A stretch of 64,000 nt of DNA, taken from the NCBI GenBank assembly GCA_018436705.1, contig JAHDLA010000004.1, positions 310,001 to 374,000 of the forward strand, written 5' to 3'. The DNA comes from Sedimentibacter sp. Its GTDB lineage: Bacteria; Bacillota; Clostridia; Tissierellales; Sedimentibacteraceae. Shown here one piece after another: positions 10,026 through 18,216 of the stretch. Numbering within the stretch: position 1 is the first letter of the stretch; each line of letters starts with the position of its first letter. Both the position numbers and the translations under genes were made by a program. The notes under the pieces were generated by a model. It was not told the origin of the DNA. It was given only the letters and a program-made list of their open reading frames with translations, and searched no databases.

Positions 10026-10598
10026 TTAGTGTTTTCTGTAATCATAAATGCTACAGTTCATTATTAGGTTGTGTCCGCCTAAAAAAATCTGCATCTGATT
10101 TTTGACAAAAATCATGCCAGCTTTCTCCATTACTCTTCCGGATGCTTTGTTTCTGACATCATGCATTGCACGTATTGTTGCAAAACCTGCATCACTTGTT
10201 AGAAATTCTAAAACACACATTAAAACCTCGGTTGCTATTCCTTCATTCCATCTTTTTCTTGCAACCGTATACCCTATTTCACAATATTTCTTTCTGTCTT
10301 TTATATTTGAAACAGAGATCGAACCAACCACTTCACCGCTGTTCTTATCCTCTATGGCCCAATGATAATAATTTAATCTCTTATAGTTATTTATCCAATC
10401 ACTCATGTAACCTCTGGTCACATTTTCACTTTCATGCACGCTCCATGCATTATACTTTGCTGATTCAGCATCACTTGACCAATTAATAAATACATCATGG
10501 ACATCATTTATTTGGAACTGCCTTAAAATAAATCTGTCTGTTTCCAACAATAGGGTTCCTTTATGCTTTAATTTACTGTTGCTTAAACATAACTGCAT
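10026..10598 (-). CDS. GNAT-family N-acetyltransferase (RimJ/RimL-like)
   Basis: An acetyl-CoA dependent transferase of about 190 residues. It opens with LLLETDRFILRQFQINDV, the hallmark N terminus of the RimJ/RimL subgroup. It then has HWAIEDKNSGEVVGSISV (strand 4) and EIGYTVARKRWNEGIATEVL, the acetyl-CoA binding motif A. The end region GRVMEKAGM fits the same subgroup. The substrate could be a ribosomal protein N terminus or a small molecule and cannot be told. I prefer the ATG at 10598 because GGAG lies ten bases upstream; a TTG two codons earlier is closer to it. The gene runs away from the divergent TIM-barrel gene. Confidence 0.85.
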   Translation of the reverse strand: MQLCLSNSKLKHKGTLLLETDRFILRQFQINDVHDVFINWSSDAESAKYNAWSVHESENVTRGYMSDWINNYKRLNYYHWAIEDKNSGEVVGSISVSNIKDRKKYCEIGYTVARKRWNEGIATEVLMCVLEFLTSDAGFATIRAMHDVRNKASGRVMEKAGMIFVKNQMQIFLGGHNLIMNCSIYDYRKH

Positions 10599-10802
10599 TG
10601 CCAACCTTCTCCATTATATATTTCATTATTCAATACTTTAATGCAATAAACAAAAAATAAACTATATAAATACATATCATTATATAATTTTTGTTATATT
10701 TTGCATAGGTTTTTTTAAGTTCATTTTACATTTATTTGATTGTGTTTTATTCGCGTAAATTGTATAATTAAGATAAAAATGAACATAAATGCGGGAGGTT
10801 AT

Positions 10803-11543
10803 ATGGACAAGTTTATCGACAATATCATTCAAGATAATTACAGCCATGCTGTTAAAAACCGTACAGAAAAAAAAGATAAAAAATTTATACCTACTATTGA
10901 ATCCGTACTTAAGAAAAAGCCTATACAAATGCCGGCAGAAATCTACGAAGCAAGCGGCATTAATATATTCGGCAAGCGTATAAAATCACTTATATTTACA
11001 ACCGACCTTGCAATTATAAAAAATCACAACGCCGACGGAGTAATAGCAGTATATCCTTTTACCCCCCAAATTGCAATAAATCAGGCGATAATAGAAGTTT
11101 CATCCGCACCTGTATTTGTAGGCGTCGGAGGCGGCATAACAACAGGTCAGCGATCCATTGACATCGCTATAAATGCAGAACTAAACGGTGCTTACGGCGT
11201 TGTAATGAATGCTCCAACACCGAATGAATTAATTTCCGAAATGAAGCAGCGGCTGGATATTCCTATAATAATAACAATTGTATCCGAAAAAGAAGACTTT
11301 GAGTCCAGAATAAAAGCAGGAGCTTCTATATTTAATGTTTCCGGAGGCACCAAGACTGCATCTATAGCCAGAAAAATTCGTGAGAAGCATCCGTATTTTC
11401 CAATTATAGCAACCGGAGGACCAAACCCAGAAAATATTATGAATACCATTCAAGCCGGAGCAAATACAATAACTTTTACACCTCCCACAACAGGAGATCT
11501 TTTCTCCGAAATAATGGATACCTACAGAGAAAAATTGTCTTAA
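10803..11543 (+). CDS. TIM-barrel protein of unknown function
   Basis: A protein of 246 residues whose alternating hydrophobic strands and glycine-rich loops read as a beta/alpha barrel: LIFTTDLAIIKN, APVFVGVGGGITTG, GVVMNAPTPN, IPIIITIV, GASIFNVSGG, FPIIATGGPNP and ANTITFTPPT. The FNVSGG and IATGGPNPEN segments resemble phosphate-binding loops of ribulose-phosphate and nucleotide-binding barrels. I do not recognise the enzyme; homologues in Clostridia are often labelled hydrolase without proof. The start is set by GGGAGG seven bases before the ATG, 21 codons inside the longest frame. It stands alone on the plus strand and ends in an intrinsic terminator. Confidence 0.7.
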   Translation: MDKFIDNIIQDNYSHAVKNRTEKKDKKFIPTIESVLKKKPIQMPAEIYEASGINIFGKRIKSLIFTTDLAIIKNHNADGVIAVYPFTPQIAINQAIIEVSSAPVFVGVGGGITTGQRSIDIAINAELNGAYGVVMNAPTPNELISEMKQRLDIPIIITIVSEKEDFESRIKAGASIFNVSGGTKTASIARKIREKHPYFPIIATGGPNPENIMNTIQAGANTITFTPPTTGDLFSEIMDTYREKLS

Positions 11544-11546
11544 CAT

Positions 11547-11573
11547 AAACTCCCTTGTTCAGGGGAGTTTTCT
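11547..11573 (+). terminator. Intrinsic terminator after the TIM-barrel gene
   Basis: AAACTCCC pairs with GGGAGTTT around a short loop (TTGTTCAG), followed by TTCTT. It begins four bases after the stop codon. Confidence 0.8.
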
Positions 11574-11592
11574 TATATAAGTGTTTTTTATT

Positions 11593-11629
11593 AAGAGCTG
11601 CTTTGAACATTACATTCAAAACAGCTCTT
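11593..11629. repeat. Inverted repeat between two convergent genes
   Basis: AAGAGCTG (11593-11600) pairs with CAGCTCTT (11622-11629), with an additional TTGAA/TTCAA match inside. It lies between the convergent TIM-barrel gene and the coiled-coil gene. Neither strand shows a run of T after the stem, so terminator function is doubtful on its own; it may assist the neighbouring terminator or mark the 3-prime end of the minus-strand operon. Confidence 0.5.
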
Positions 11630-11643
11630 AATTAGCATTTAAT

Positions 11644-12087
11644 TTACATATTTTTTAGTGTATCTCTGTTTTGTTCTATTATACCGTTGATTTCTCTGAT
11701 TTTTTCCTGAAGCTTGGACAAAATTTCGTCACTGTAATTATATGCCCCTATCTTCATATCATTTGCCTTCACTTCGGCATCCTTAATCAACTGTTCGGCA
11801 TATTTTTTCGATTGCTTGGTTATTTCATTTTCCTCAACCAAGTATCTTTGTTGCTCCTTAACCTTTTCAATAAGCTCATCCGCTTCAGACTGAGCTTCAT
11901 TTAATATTCTTTGGCGCTCCTTGGCAACCCAAGATGCTCTGTTAATTTCATCCGGCATTTTCAATCTTATTTCATTTATTACTTCCAACACCTCTTCTTT
12001 GTCTATCATAACCTTGTTAGATAAAGGGAATTTAGAAGCTTCTTCGATAATATCCTCGATTCTCTCCAACAAATTCAAAATATCCAT
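11644..12087 (-). CDS. Coiled-coil protein encoded after coaD
   Basis: A 147-residue, highly charged helical protein. From about residue 55 it is one long coiled coil (KERQRILNEAQSEADELI, then KKYAEQLIKDAEVKANDM), resembling the stalk-type or DivIVA-like proteins that follow coaD in many Clostridia. There is no membrane segment or catalytic motif. The ATG at 12087 is chosen because GGGAGG lies seven bases upstream; it starts one base after the coaD stop, so the genes are coupled. It ends the coaD-rsmD run. The function is unknown; a structural or division-related role is only a guess. Confidence 0.75.
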   Translation of the reverse strand: MDILNLLERIEDIIEEASKFPLSNKVMIDKEEVLEVINEIRLKMPDEINRASWVAKERQRILNEAQSEADELIEKVKEQQRYLVEENEITKQSKKYAEQLIKDAEVKANDMKIGAYNYSDEILSKLQEKIREINGIIEQNRDTLKNM

Positions 12088-12088
12088 A

Positions 12089-12568
12089 CTACTTCCTCCC
12101 AAGTTTTTTATGAATTTCCTTACCTACATATTCAGGAACCAAATCTTCGAAAACTCCTCCATGCTCAGCTACATCTTTTATCATGCTTGAGCTTAAGAAA
12201 GAGTATTCCGGGGATGCAACCAGAAAAATTGTTTCTAATTTTTTATTTAAATGCTTATTTATACTCGATATAGCCAATTCATATTCATAATCAGAAACAG
12301 CCCTTAACCCTCTGACTATTATGTTTATATTGTTTCTTTCGCAATAGTCAACTACAAGCCCCTCGGTAAAATCGACAGTAACATTGTCTAAATGAAGAGT
12401 GGCTTGTCTAACCATTTCGCATCTTTCTTCTATAGAAAACCAATATTTTTTTTCAATATTATTAAAAACAGTTATAACCACTTCGTCAAATTTGTTTGAT
12501 ATCCTATTAATTATGTCAATATGGCCCATTGTAATCGGGTCAAAACTTCCGGTATATAAAACTTTCAT
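12089..12568 (-). CDS. coaD: Phosphopantetheine adenylyltransferase
   Basis: The fourth step of coenzyme A synthesis: 4-phosphopantetheine plus ATP gives dephospho-CoA. At 159 residues it is standard length. The nucleotidyltransferase motif is GSFDPITMGHIDII (T/HxGH), and the second ATP-binding segment is EYSFLSSSMIKDVAEHGG. The VRGLRAVSDYEYE loop binds the substrate. The start codon overlaps the rsmD stop by one base, so the pair is co-translated. Confidence 0.97.
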   Translation of the reverse strand: MKVLYTGSFDPITMGHIDIINRISNKFDEVVITVFNNIEKKYWFSIEERCEMVRQATLHLDNVTVDFTEGLVVDYCERNNINIIVRGLRAVSDYEYELAISSINKHLNKKLETIFLVASPEYSFLSSSMIKDVAEHGGVFEDLVPEYVGKEIHKKLGRK

Positions 12569-13128
12569 TATTCCTCCGTGTATGTCATTATGCTTATCCT
12601 TGTTCTGCCATAAATTTTCTCTTTGTATTTTATCATGTCAGTACTGATGTTATCAATTATTTTTTCAAATTTATCTGTTTCAATTATAAGCGTTCCGTCT
12701 TTCTTTAGCAAGTTATTTTCGAATACTTTGTCAGATATCTTAAAACCGCAGTTTAAATCATACGGAGGATCGGCAAATATGTAATCGAATTTTACACCCT
12801 CTTTTGATAAATTCAAAATAGCTTTCTCGTAGTCACTCATTATAATTTTTGCCCTGTTTTTAAATCTGCAAAGCTCAAGATTTTTTTTGACATAACCTAA
12901 ACTCTTGTGAGATGAGTCCACAAAGTAGCATAGTTCTGCGCCTCTCGCCAAAAATTCTATTCCTATGCTTCCGGAGCCTGAAAATAAATCCATTACAACT
13001 GCCCCTTCGTCTATGCGCCCTATTATGTTAAATAAAGCTTCCTTAATCTTGTCGCTGGTAGGTCTGACTGACGTTCCTTCAGGGGCATACAGTTTCATAC
13101 CTTTGTTAGTTCCGGATATTATCCTCAT
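12568..13128 (-). CDS. rsmD: 16S rRNA (guanine(966)-N2)-methyltransferase
   Basis: A SAM-dependent methylase of 186 residues acting on 16S rRNA in the small subunit. It begins MRIISGTNKGMKL, the usual RsmD opening. The SAM-binding loop is DLFSGSGSIGIEFLARGA and the catalytic motif is ADPPYDL. The neighbours recG (upstream) and coaD (downstream) match the standard Firmicutes order. An AGGAGGT site lies upstream of the ATG. Confidence 0.96.
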   Translation of the reverse strand: MRIISGTNKGMKLYAPEGTSVRPTSDKIKEALFNIIGRIDEGAVVMDLFSGSGSIGIEFLARGAELCYFVDSSHKSLGYVKKNLELCRFKNRAKIIMSDYEKAILNLSKEGVKFDYIFADPPYDLNCGFKISDKVFENNLLKKDGTLIIETDKFEKIIDNISTDMIKYKEKIYGRTRISIMTYTEE

Positions 13129-13200
13129 AAATTTTACCTCCGATTATTTGAACTTCTACGGCTTTGGGTCACGGCATGTTAGCAGGAAGACAACATATCC

Positions 13201-15255
13201 TCAATTAAATACGATGTTTTCATCTGTAAATAGCATTAATATTGCCTTTTTTAAATTCTTATATTCTTCACCGGTCAATTTCGGATTATCCGCCATTATT
13301 TTTTTTGAAACAATCTGAATGTTTCGTACTGTATCTGTATCATTTACTATATTTTGAATATCATGTCTGGAAAGGCCATGCTGCTGAGTTCCAAAGAAAT
13401 CACCAGGTCCTCTAATTTTTAAATCTTCTTCAGCAATGACAAATCCATTATTTGTATTTCTTAATATATTCATTCTTTCTGACGCTTTTTTGGTTCTGCT
13501 TTCATTTACCAGCAGACAGTATGACTGAAATCTGCCTCTTCCCACTCTTCCTCTAAGCTGATGAAGCTGAGCCAGTCCAAATCTTTCTGCATTTAATACA
13601 AGCATTACCGAAGCATTAGGGACGTTTACTCCCACCTCAATTACAGTTGTTGAAACAAGTATGTTTGTTTTACCATCATAGAATTTTCCTATTACATCTT
13701 CTTTTTCAGAATTGCTCATTTTGCCGTACAAAAGTCCCAATCTGTAATTTGAAAAATAAGTGTTACTAAGATCATCAAATATTTGCTTCGCAGAATCCAG
13801 TTCTAAGCCTTCAGATTCATCAACCAGCGGAGCAACTATGTATGCCTGTCTCCCTCCGTCAACTTGCTCTCTAATAAATTCATATGCCTTTTCTTTTTGT
13901 TTTCCGCTAAAAATTTCGGTAATAACTTTACGCCTTCCGGGGGGCATTTCATCTATAACAGAAATATCAAGATCTCCGTAAAACATCAATGCCAACGTTC
14001 TGGGAATTGGCGTCGCCGTCATTACAAGTATATCAGGATTGCTTCCTTTGTTGGAAAGCTTTCCTCTTTGCCTTACTCCGAAGCGATGTTGTTCATCCGT
14101 AACTACAAGGCCTATATTTTTAAATTCTATATTATCTTCAATAAGTGCATGTGTCCCAATAATTATATTTATTTCTCCGTCTTTCAATCTCTTAATTATA
14201 TCATTTTTAACCTTTGCCTTTGTAGAGCCCGAAAGAAAAGCAACACTAATATCAATGTCAGCCATTGATAGATATTCTGTTATAGTTTGATAATGCTGCA
14301 TAGCAAGTATTTCAGTAGGAGCCATCATTGATGCCTGATAACCTGAACCGACAGCCGCAAGCAAAGCATATACGGCAACCACTGTCTTTCCCGAACCTAC
14401 ATCGCCCTGAACCAAACGATTCATTGGTTTAACCATGCTCATATCATTTTTTATCTCTTCTATAACTCTGAGCTGTGCATCAGTCAGTTTGTAAGGTATG
14501 GCATCCACAAGTTTTTCCGATAGATTTAAACCGGTAATTACATTGCCTGGAGAATTACTTTTTAGGCTACTTTTAATTGCTGTTAATCCCATCTGCATTA
14601 TTAACAGTTTTTCAAAAGCAATTGTTTTTTTACTTTCTGAATAAGCCCTCCCATTTAGAGGAAAATGAAGATTTTTAATTGCTTTTTTTCTGGGAAGCAG
14701 TTTATATTTATCAATAAGCGCACTGGGAAGTACATTTTCTATTTTTTCATAGTATGTTTCCAGCGCCGTCTTCATAATTTTTGTCAGCTCATTATTAGAT
14801 AATCCATAAGTCAAGCTGTAAACAGGAGTTATTTTTTTAGATTTCCAGTCATTTTTGCATAACTCTATGTCAGGATTTATCATTTCAAATTTACCGTAAG
14901 AAGCTTTAGCTGTGCCAAAAATATAATAATTTTCACCCTCAGTTAGTTTTTCCGCTATAAAACTCTGATTAAAAAAAGTAATAGTTATAAATCCTGTATC
15001 ATCTTTACCTATAGCTTTTACAACAGTCATTCTTTTTTTAATTCTTGTTTTTTTAGGGCCTTCAAAAAGCTTCACTCTAAGCAGGCACTTTAAATTATCT
15101 GTGAGCTCATTAATATTTCTTACAGTTCTCCTATCTTCATACTTAACCGGAAAATAATTTATCAGATCTTCTACGGTAAATATATTCAATTTATTAAGTT
15201 TTGCAGCCCTTCCCGGGCCGACTCCCTTTAAATATTGAACATCCATTTCAAGCAT
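13201..15255 (-). CDS. recG: ATP-dependent DNA helicase RecG
   Basis: A branch-migration helicase of 684 residues that remodels stalled forks and Holliday junctions. The N-terminal wedge domain starts VQYLKGVGPGRAAKLNKL. The helicase core has Walker A QGDVGSGKTVVA, a DEQH box (VTDEQHRFG), TATPIPRTLAL as motif III and LHQLRGRVGRGRFQSY as motif VI. The C terminus ends normally in the RecG TRG-type region. GGGAG before the first ATG fixes the start. It is followed within 75 bases by rsmD. Confidence 0.97.
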   Translation of the reverse strand: MLEMDVQYLKGVGPGRAAKLNKLNIFTVEDLINYFPVKYEDRRTVRNINELTDNLKCLLRVKLFEGPKKTRIKKRMTVVKAIGKDDTGFITITFFNQSFIAEKLTEGENYYIFGTAKASYGKFEMINPDIELCKNDWKSKKITPVYSLTYGLSNNELTKIMKTALETYYEKIENVLPSALIDKYKLLPRKKAIKNLHFPLNGRAYSESKKTIAFEKLLIMQMGLTAIKSSLKSNSPGNVITGLNLSEKLVDAIPYKLTDAQLRVIEEIKNDMSMVKPMNRLVQGDVGSGKTVVAVYALLAAVGSGYQASMMAPTEILAMQHYQTITEYLSMADIDISVAFLSGSTKAKVKNDIIKRLKDGEINIIIGTHALIEDNIEFKNIGLVVTDEQHRFGVRQRGKLSNKGSNPDILVMTATPIPRTLALMFYGDLDISVIDEMPPGRRKVITEIFSGKQKEKAYEFIREQVDGGRQAYIVAPLVDESEGLELDSAKQIFDDLSNTYFSNYRLGLLYGKMSNSEKEDVIGKFYDGKTNILVSTTVIEVGVNVPNASVMLVLNAERFGLAQLHQLRGRVGRGRFQSYCLLVNESRTKKASERMNILRNTNNGFVIAEEDLKIRGPGDFFGTQQHGLSRHDIQNIVNDTDTVRNIQIVSKKIMADNPKLTGEEYKNLKKAILMLFTDENIVFN

Positions 15256-15284
15256 AGATTACTCCCTGCACCCTCAACACGAAT

Positions 15285-15335
15285 GAGAAGGATCTCATCA
15301 CGTTCATGAGATCCTTGGCTGTATTCGATATGACA
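15285..15335. repeat. Palindromic repeat downstream of the FakA-like gene
   Basis: AAGGATCTCAT and ATGAGATCCTT form a perfect 11-base stem with a seven-base loop, flanked by CGAATGAG on the left and CGATATGACA on the right. The flanks and the GATCTCAT core resemble the dispersed GTCATTC...GAATCTC elements seen again at 35772-35838. It lies between the FakA-like gene and recG and may end transcription from the minus strand. Confidence 0.6.
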
Positions 15336-15347
15336 ACATCATCTTGT

Positions 15348-16967
15348 TTATTCCACTGAAATTATATAGTAATAAAGCGGCTGGCCGCCATAGATTACTT
15401 CTACATCACATTCTTCAGCGATTTCTTCTATTTTTTCTTTTAATCCTTCAGCATCCTTTCTGTCAACATCTTCTCCGTAGAACAATGTTATAAGGAAGCT
15501 GTCTTCGTCCACCATATTTTTGATAAGCTCAATTGTTTGGTTTTCAGGATTTTCTCCATGTGTAACTATGCTGCCATCACTAATTGCAATAATTTCATCT
15601 TTTTTGATTTCCATATCGTTTATTACGGTATCTCTTACAGCATAGGTAACCTGGCCAGTTTTCACTTCAGAAACCGCCTCTGTCATTGCGCTTACATTTT
15701 CCTCAGGACTGCTTTCAGCATTGAATGCAAGCATTGCCGTAATTCCCTGGGGTATGCTCTTGCTGGGAATAATATGAAGATTCTTATCAGATATTTCCTT
15801 TGCCTGAGTAGCAGCCAGAATTATATTTCCATTGTTCGGAAGAATAATAATGTGGTCAGCATTTATATTTCCGGCAGCGTCTAAAATATCCTCTGTACTT
15901 GGATTCATAGTCTGTCCGCCTGATAGAAACATATCTACATTTAAATCAGAAAATACCTTCTGTATTCCTTCGCCCATGCCTATGGAAACAAATCCGTATT
16001 TCTTTCTTTCCTGATTTTTTTTATTTGAATTTTTTAACCTTTCTCTGAACTGTTCCTTCATATTGTCAATCTTGATTTTAATAAGTTCCCCGTATTTAAC
16101 TGCAATAGCAAGTATATGACCCGGGTTGTTTGTATGTATATGTGTTTTTATTAGTTTTTCATCTCCTACGCATACAATCGAATCGCCTTTATCATAAATT
16201 TTGGTCAAAAATTCTTCTGCGCTTTTTGTAGGATTTTTAATAAAAAACTCTGTACAATATGCAAATATTATCTCATCTTCGCTGGAAAATCCGGTAATTT
16301 CTTTTTCTGTATCAATAACTTGATTTTCTGCTTTTTCCTGCTTAATTTCAACACCTTTCAATGCAGCCAGTGCGCCTTCTAACAAGAAAACAAGCCCTTT
16401 TCCTCCTGCATCTACCACATCTGCCTGCTTTAATACCTTGAGCATTTCAGGCGTTCTGTCAAGTGTGCTTTTAGCCTGTTCAATCAGACTTTCCAAAAAT
16501 AAAGAAGCATCTTCAAATTCGGTATATGTTTCCATAGCCTTTTCTGCAGTTTCTCTTGCAACTGTCAATATTGTACCTTCCACAGGTCTCATAACTGCCT
16601 TGTACGCCGTATCAGAAGCAAACTTAAAGGATTCTGCAATCACCTTGCAGTCAATCTTTCCTGAACCTTTCAGCCCTTTTGCCATACCTCTGAACAGCTG
16701 AGATAATATTACACCGGAATTTCCTCTCGCTCCCATTAGAGAACCATTTGCGGCGGCATCAGCCATGTGTGAAATTGTGCTTTCTTGGAGGGTATTTATT
16801 TCCCTCATTGCAGACTGCACAGTAAGATTCATGTTTGTGCCCGTATCTCCGTCGGGAACAGGAAATACATTTAGAGAGTCCACTATTGCCTTATTGTTTT
16901 CTAAATTGGCAGCGGCTCCTAAAAGCATTTTCTTGAATGCAACATTATCTATAAACTTAACTATCAT
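15348..16967 (-). CDS. DAK2-domain fatty acid kinase-like protein (YloV/FakA)
   Basis: A protein of 539 residues with an N-terminal DhaL (DAK2) nucleotide-binding domain. It contains the metal-binding NVFPVPDGDTGTNM, the ATP loop ANGSLMGARGNSGVILSQ and VDAGGKGLVFLLEG. The C-terminal half is the long DegV-partner region typical of FakA/YloV. FakA phosphorylates fatty acids presented by a FakB (DegV) protein before phospholipid synthesis. No fakB gene is in the window, so that role is inferred from family. It follows the asp23-like gene by 12 bases in the conserved yloU-yloV order. Confidence 0.88.
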   Translation of the reverse strand: MIVKFIDNVAFKKMLLGAAANLENNKAIVDSLNVFPVPDGDTGTNMNLTVQSAMREINTLQESTISHMADAAANGSLMGARGNSGVILSQLFRGMAKGLKGSGKIDCKVIAESFKFASDTAYKAVMRPVEGTILTVARETAEKAMETYTEFEDASLFLESLIEQAKSTLDRTPEMLKVLKQADVVDAGGKGLVFLLEGALAALKGVEIKQEKAENQVIDTEKEITGFSSEDEIIFAYCTEFFIKNPTKSAEEFLTKIYDKGDSIVCVGDEKLIKTHIHTNNPGHILAIAVKYGELIKIKIDNMKEQFRERLKNSNKKNQERKKYGFVSIGMGEGIQKVFSDLNVDMFLSGGQTMNPSTEDILDAAGNINADHIIILPNNGNIILAATQAKEISDKNLHIIPSKSIPQGITAMLAFNAESSPEENVSAMTEAVSEVKTGQVTYAVRDTVINDMEIKKDEIIAISDGSIVTHGENPENQTIELIKNMVDEDSFLITLFYGEDVDRKDAEGLKEKIEEIAEECDVEVIYGGQPLYYYIISVE

Positions 16968-16979
16968 TTTAGCCTCCTC

Positions 16980-17336
16980 TTATTTTTGTACTCTGACACC
17001 TTGTACAAAAATATTAACATTTTCCACAGAAACTCCCGAAAAAGTCTCTACGCTGTATTTTATTCTGGAAATAATATTATCTGCAACAACAGATATTTTA
17101 ACGCCATATTGCAATACTATATATAAATCTATGTTTATTTTTTCGTCAACTGTTGTAACCTTTATGCCTTTTGTAAGCTGTTCTCTCTTTAACAGCTCAA
17201 ATATTCCCTGAGTTGCGTTTCTTGAAGCCATGCCAACAACACCATAGCACTCCATCGCAGCTAGTCCGGCTAAAGTTGCAAAAACCTGGTCATCTATGAT
17301 TATATTCCCATTTTTATTTAACACGTTAACTGACAT
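16980..17336 (-). CDS. Asp23/Gls24 family protein (YloU)
   Basis: A 118-residue Asp23-family protein, recognised from FATLAGLAAMECYGVVGMAS near the start and VNIFVQGVRV at the end. Members are linked to envelope stress or tethered at the membrane, but this one has no membrane segment. It is co-directional with the FakA-like gene and has a GGGAGG site. Its promoter is in the divergent gap with rpmB, an arrangement conserved in Firmicutes. Confidence 0.9.
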   Translation of the reverse strand: MSVNVLNKNGNIIIDDQVFATLAGLAAMECYGVVGMASRNATQGIFELLKREQLTKGIKVTTVDEKINIDLYIVLQYGVKISVVADNIISRIKYSVETFSGVSVENVNIFVQGVRVQK

Positions 17337-17386
17337 ATACTACCTCCCACATTTCAATTTTTATATGTTATTTGATAAGTAAATTT

Positions 17387-17415
17387 ATTATAACCTTTTT
17401 GATAAAAATTTACAA
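17387..17415 (-). promoter_or_regulatory. Sigma-A type promoter for the asp23-fakA pair
   Basis: On the minus strand TTGTAA (17415-17410), a 17-base spacer and TATAAT (17392-17387) lie about 50 bases before the asp23-like ATG. The match is close and the spacing ideal. Confidence 0.7.
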
Positions 17416-17476
17416 ACAAAATTACCGACTGTAAAGTCGTGCTAATATTTTTTATTATACTAATTAAAATTTGATA

Positions 17477-17505
17477 TTGCAATATTTAAATTTTAATGGT
17501 ATCAT
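17477..17505 (+). promoter_or_regulatory. Possible promoter for rpmB
   Basis: TTGCAA, a 17-base spacer and TATCAT lie about 85 bases before the rpmB start. The match is moderate and the region very AT-rich, so this is tentative. Confidence 0.4.
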
Positions 17506-17589
17506 TATTAAGTTAAATTTGTTAAGCAGAATACTGTTTATCAACTAGAATAAAAAACGGATGTTTTTAAATAAATGGGAGGTGTAAGT

Positions 17590-17781
17590 ATGGCAAAATT
17601 TTGTGAAGTATGTGGAAAAGGAACTGTATCAGGAAACAGCATAACACACGCTGATAGAAAAATAAAAAGAACATGGAAACCTAATGTTAGAAAAGTTTCA
17701 GTTTTAGAAAATGGTTCTAAAACAAAAAAATACGTTTGTACAAGATGTTTAAGATCAAACAAAGTGCAGCGTGCTATATAA
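17590..17781 (+). CDS. rpmB: 50S ribosomal protein L28
   Basis: A 63-residue ribosomal protein beginning MAKFCEVCGKGTVSGN. Paired cysteines CEVC and CTRC make this the zinc-binding form. The central HADRKIKRTWKPNVRKV is the family signature. A GGGAGG site (17578-17583) fixes this ATG rather than an upstream GTG-like start. It is divergent from the asp23 pair, as in Bacillus and Clostridium. Confidence 0.97.
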   Translation: MAKFCEVCGKGTVSGNSITHADRKIKRTWKPNVRKVSVLENGSKTKKYVCTRCLRSNKVQRAI

Positions 17782-17784
17782 GCT

Positions 17785-17817
17785 AAAAATAGTGGCCTAA
17801 AAGCCATTATTTTTTTA
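17785..17817 (+). terminator. Intrinsic terminator of rpmB
   Basis: A stem built from AAATAGTGGC and GCCATTATTT with a short loop is followed by a run of T up to 17816. It begins a few bases after the stop codon. Confidence 0.85.
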
Positions 17818-17863
17818 CACAAAAATATTTTGACTTGTTTTCAAGCCAATTCATTGTTTATTA

Positions 17864-18055
17864 TCAAAACAATCTAAAAAGGGTACATCCGAGTACAACA
17901 AGAAGGCTTCCGAGAATAAAAAGCCACATTTTCAGAGGTAGTATCTGAACAATGATAATTGCACCTATAACAGCTAACATGATGCCTGCAATTTCGGTAA
18001 ATTTTATTTTAGGGCCACACGGGCTGCATTTTTTTCTATGTTTAAAATAATTCAT
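17864..18055 (-). CDS. Small two-helix membrane protein, function unknown
   Basis: A 63-residue protein with a basic, cysteine-containing N terminus (HRKKCSPCGPK) and two hydrophobic helices of about 19 residues (IAGIMLAVIGAIIIVQIL and MWLFILGSLLVVLGCTL) separated by a very short turn. An AGGGGG site five bases before the ATG supports real translation. It sits convergent to rpmB and downstream of asnS but beyond the asnS terminator, so it needs its own promoter. The CxxC motif near the membrane could bind metal; no function is known to me. Confidence 0.6.
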   Translation of the reverse strand: MNYFKHRKKCSPCGPKIKFTEIAGIMLAVIGAIIIVQILPLKMWLFILGSLLVVLGCTLFRLF

Positions 18056-18161
18056 AATAACCCCCTTAGCATTTAATCATCGATAAAAATATGTCTGAGC
18101 AATTTCCGTCCTTCGCTGTTTAAGGACTTCTCAATCTTTATACATACTATTCAAAGAGAAC

Positions 18162-18199
18162 AAAAAAGATACATTGAAATTTTAATTCAATGTATCTTT
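18162..18199 (-). terminator. Intrinsic terminator of asnS
   Basis: AAAGATACATTGAA and TTCAATGTATCTTT form a 14-base perfect stem. In the minus-strand transcript the stem is followed by further T residues (the A run at 18162-18167). It lies just after the asnS stop. Confidence 0.9.
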
Positions 18200-18216
18200 G
18201 ATATTTTCATACACAA

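Noticed and set aside
11593..11629. Inverted repeat as an intrinsic terminator
   Set aside because: The stem is followed by A or mixed sequence rather than T on both strands; it was kept only as a repeat.
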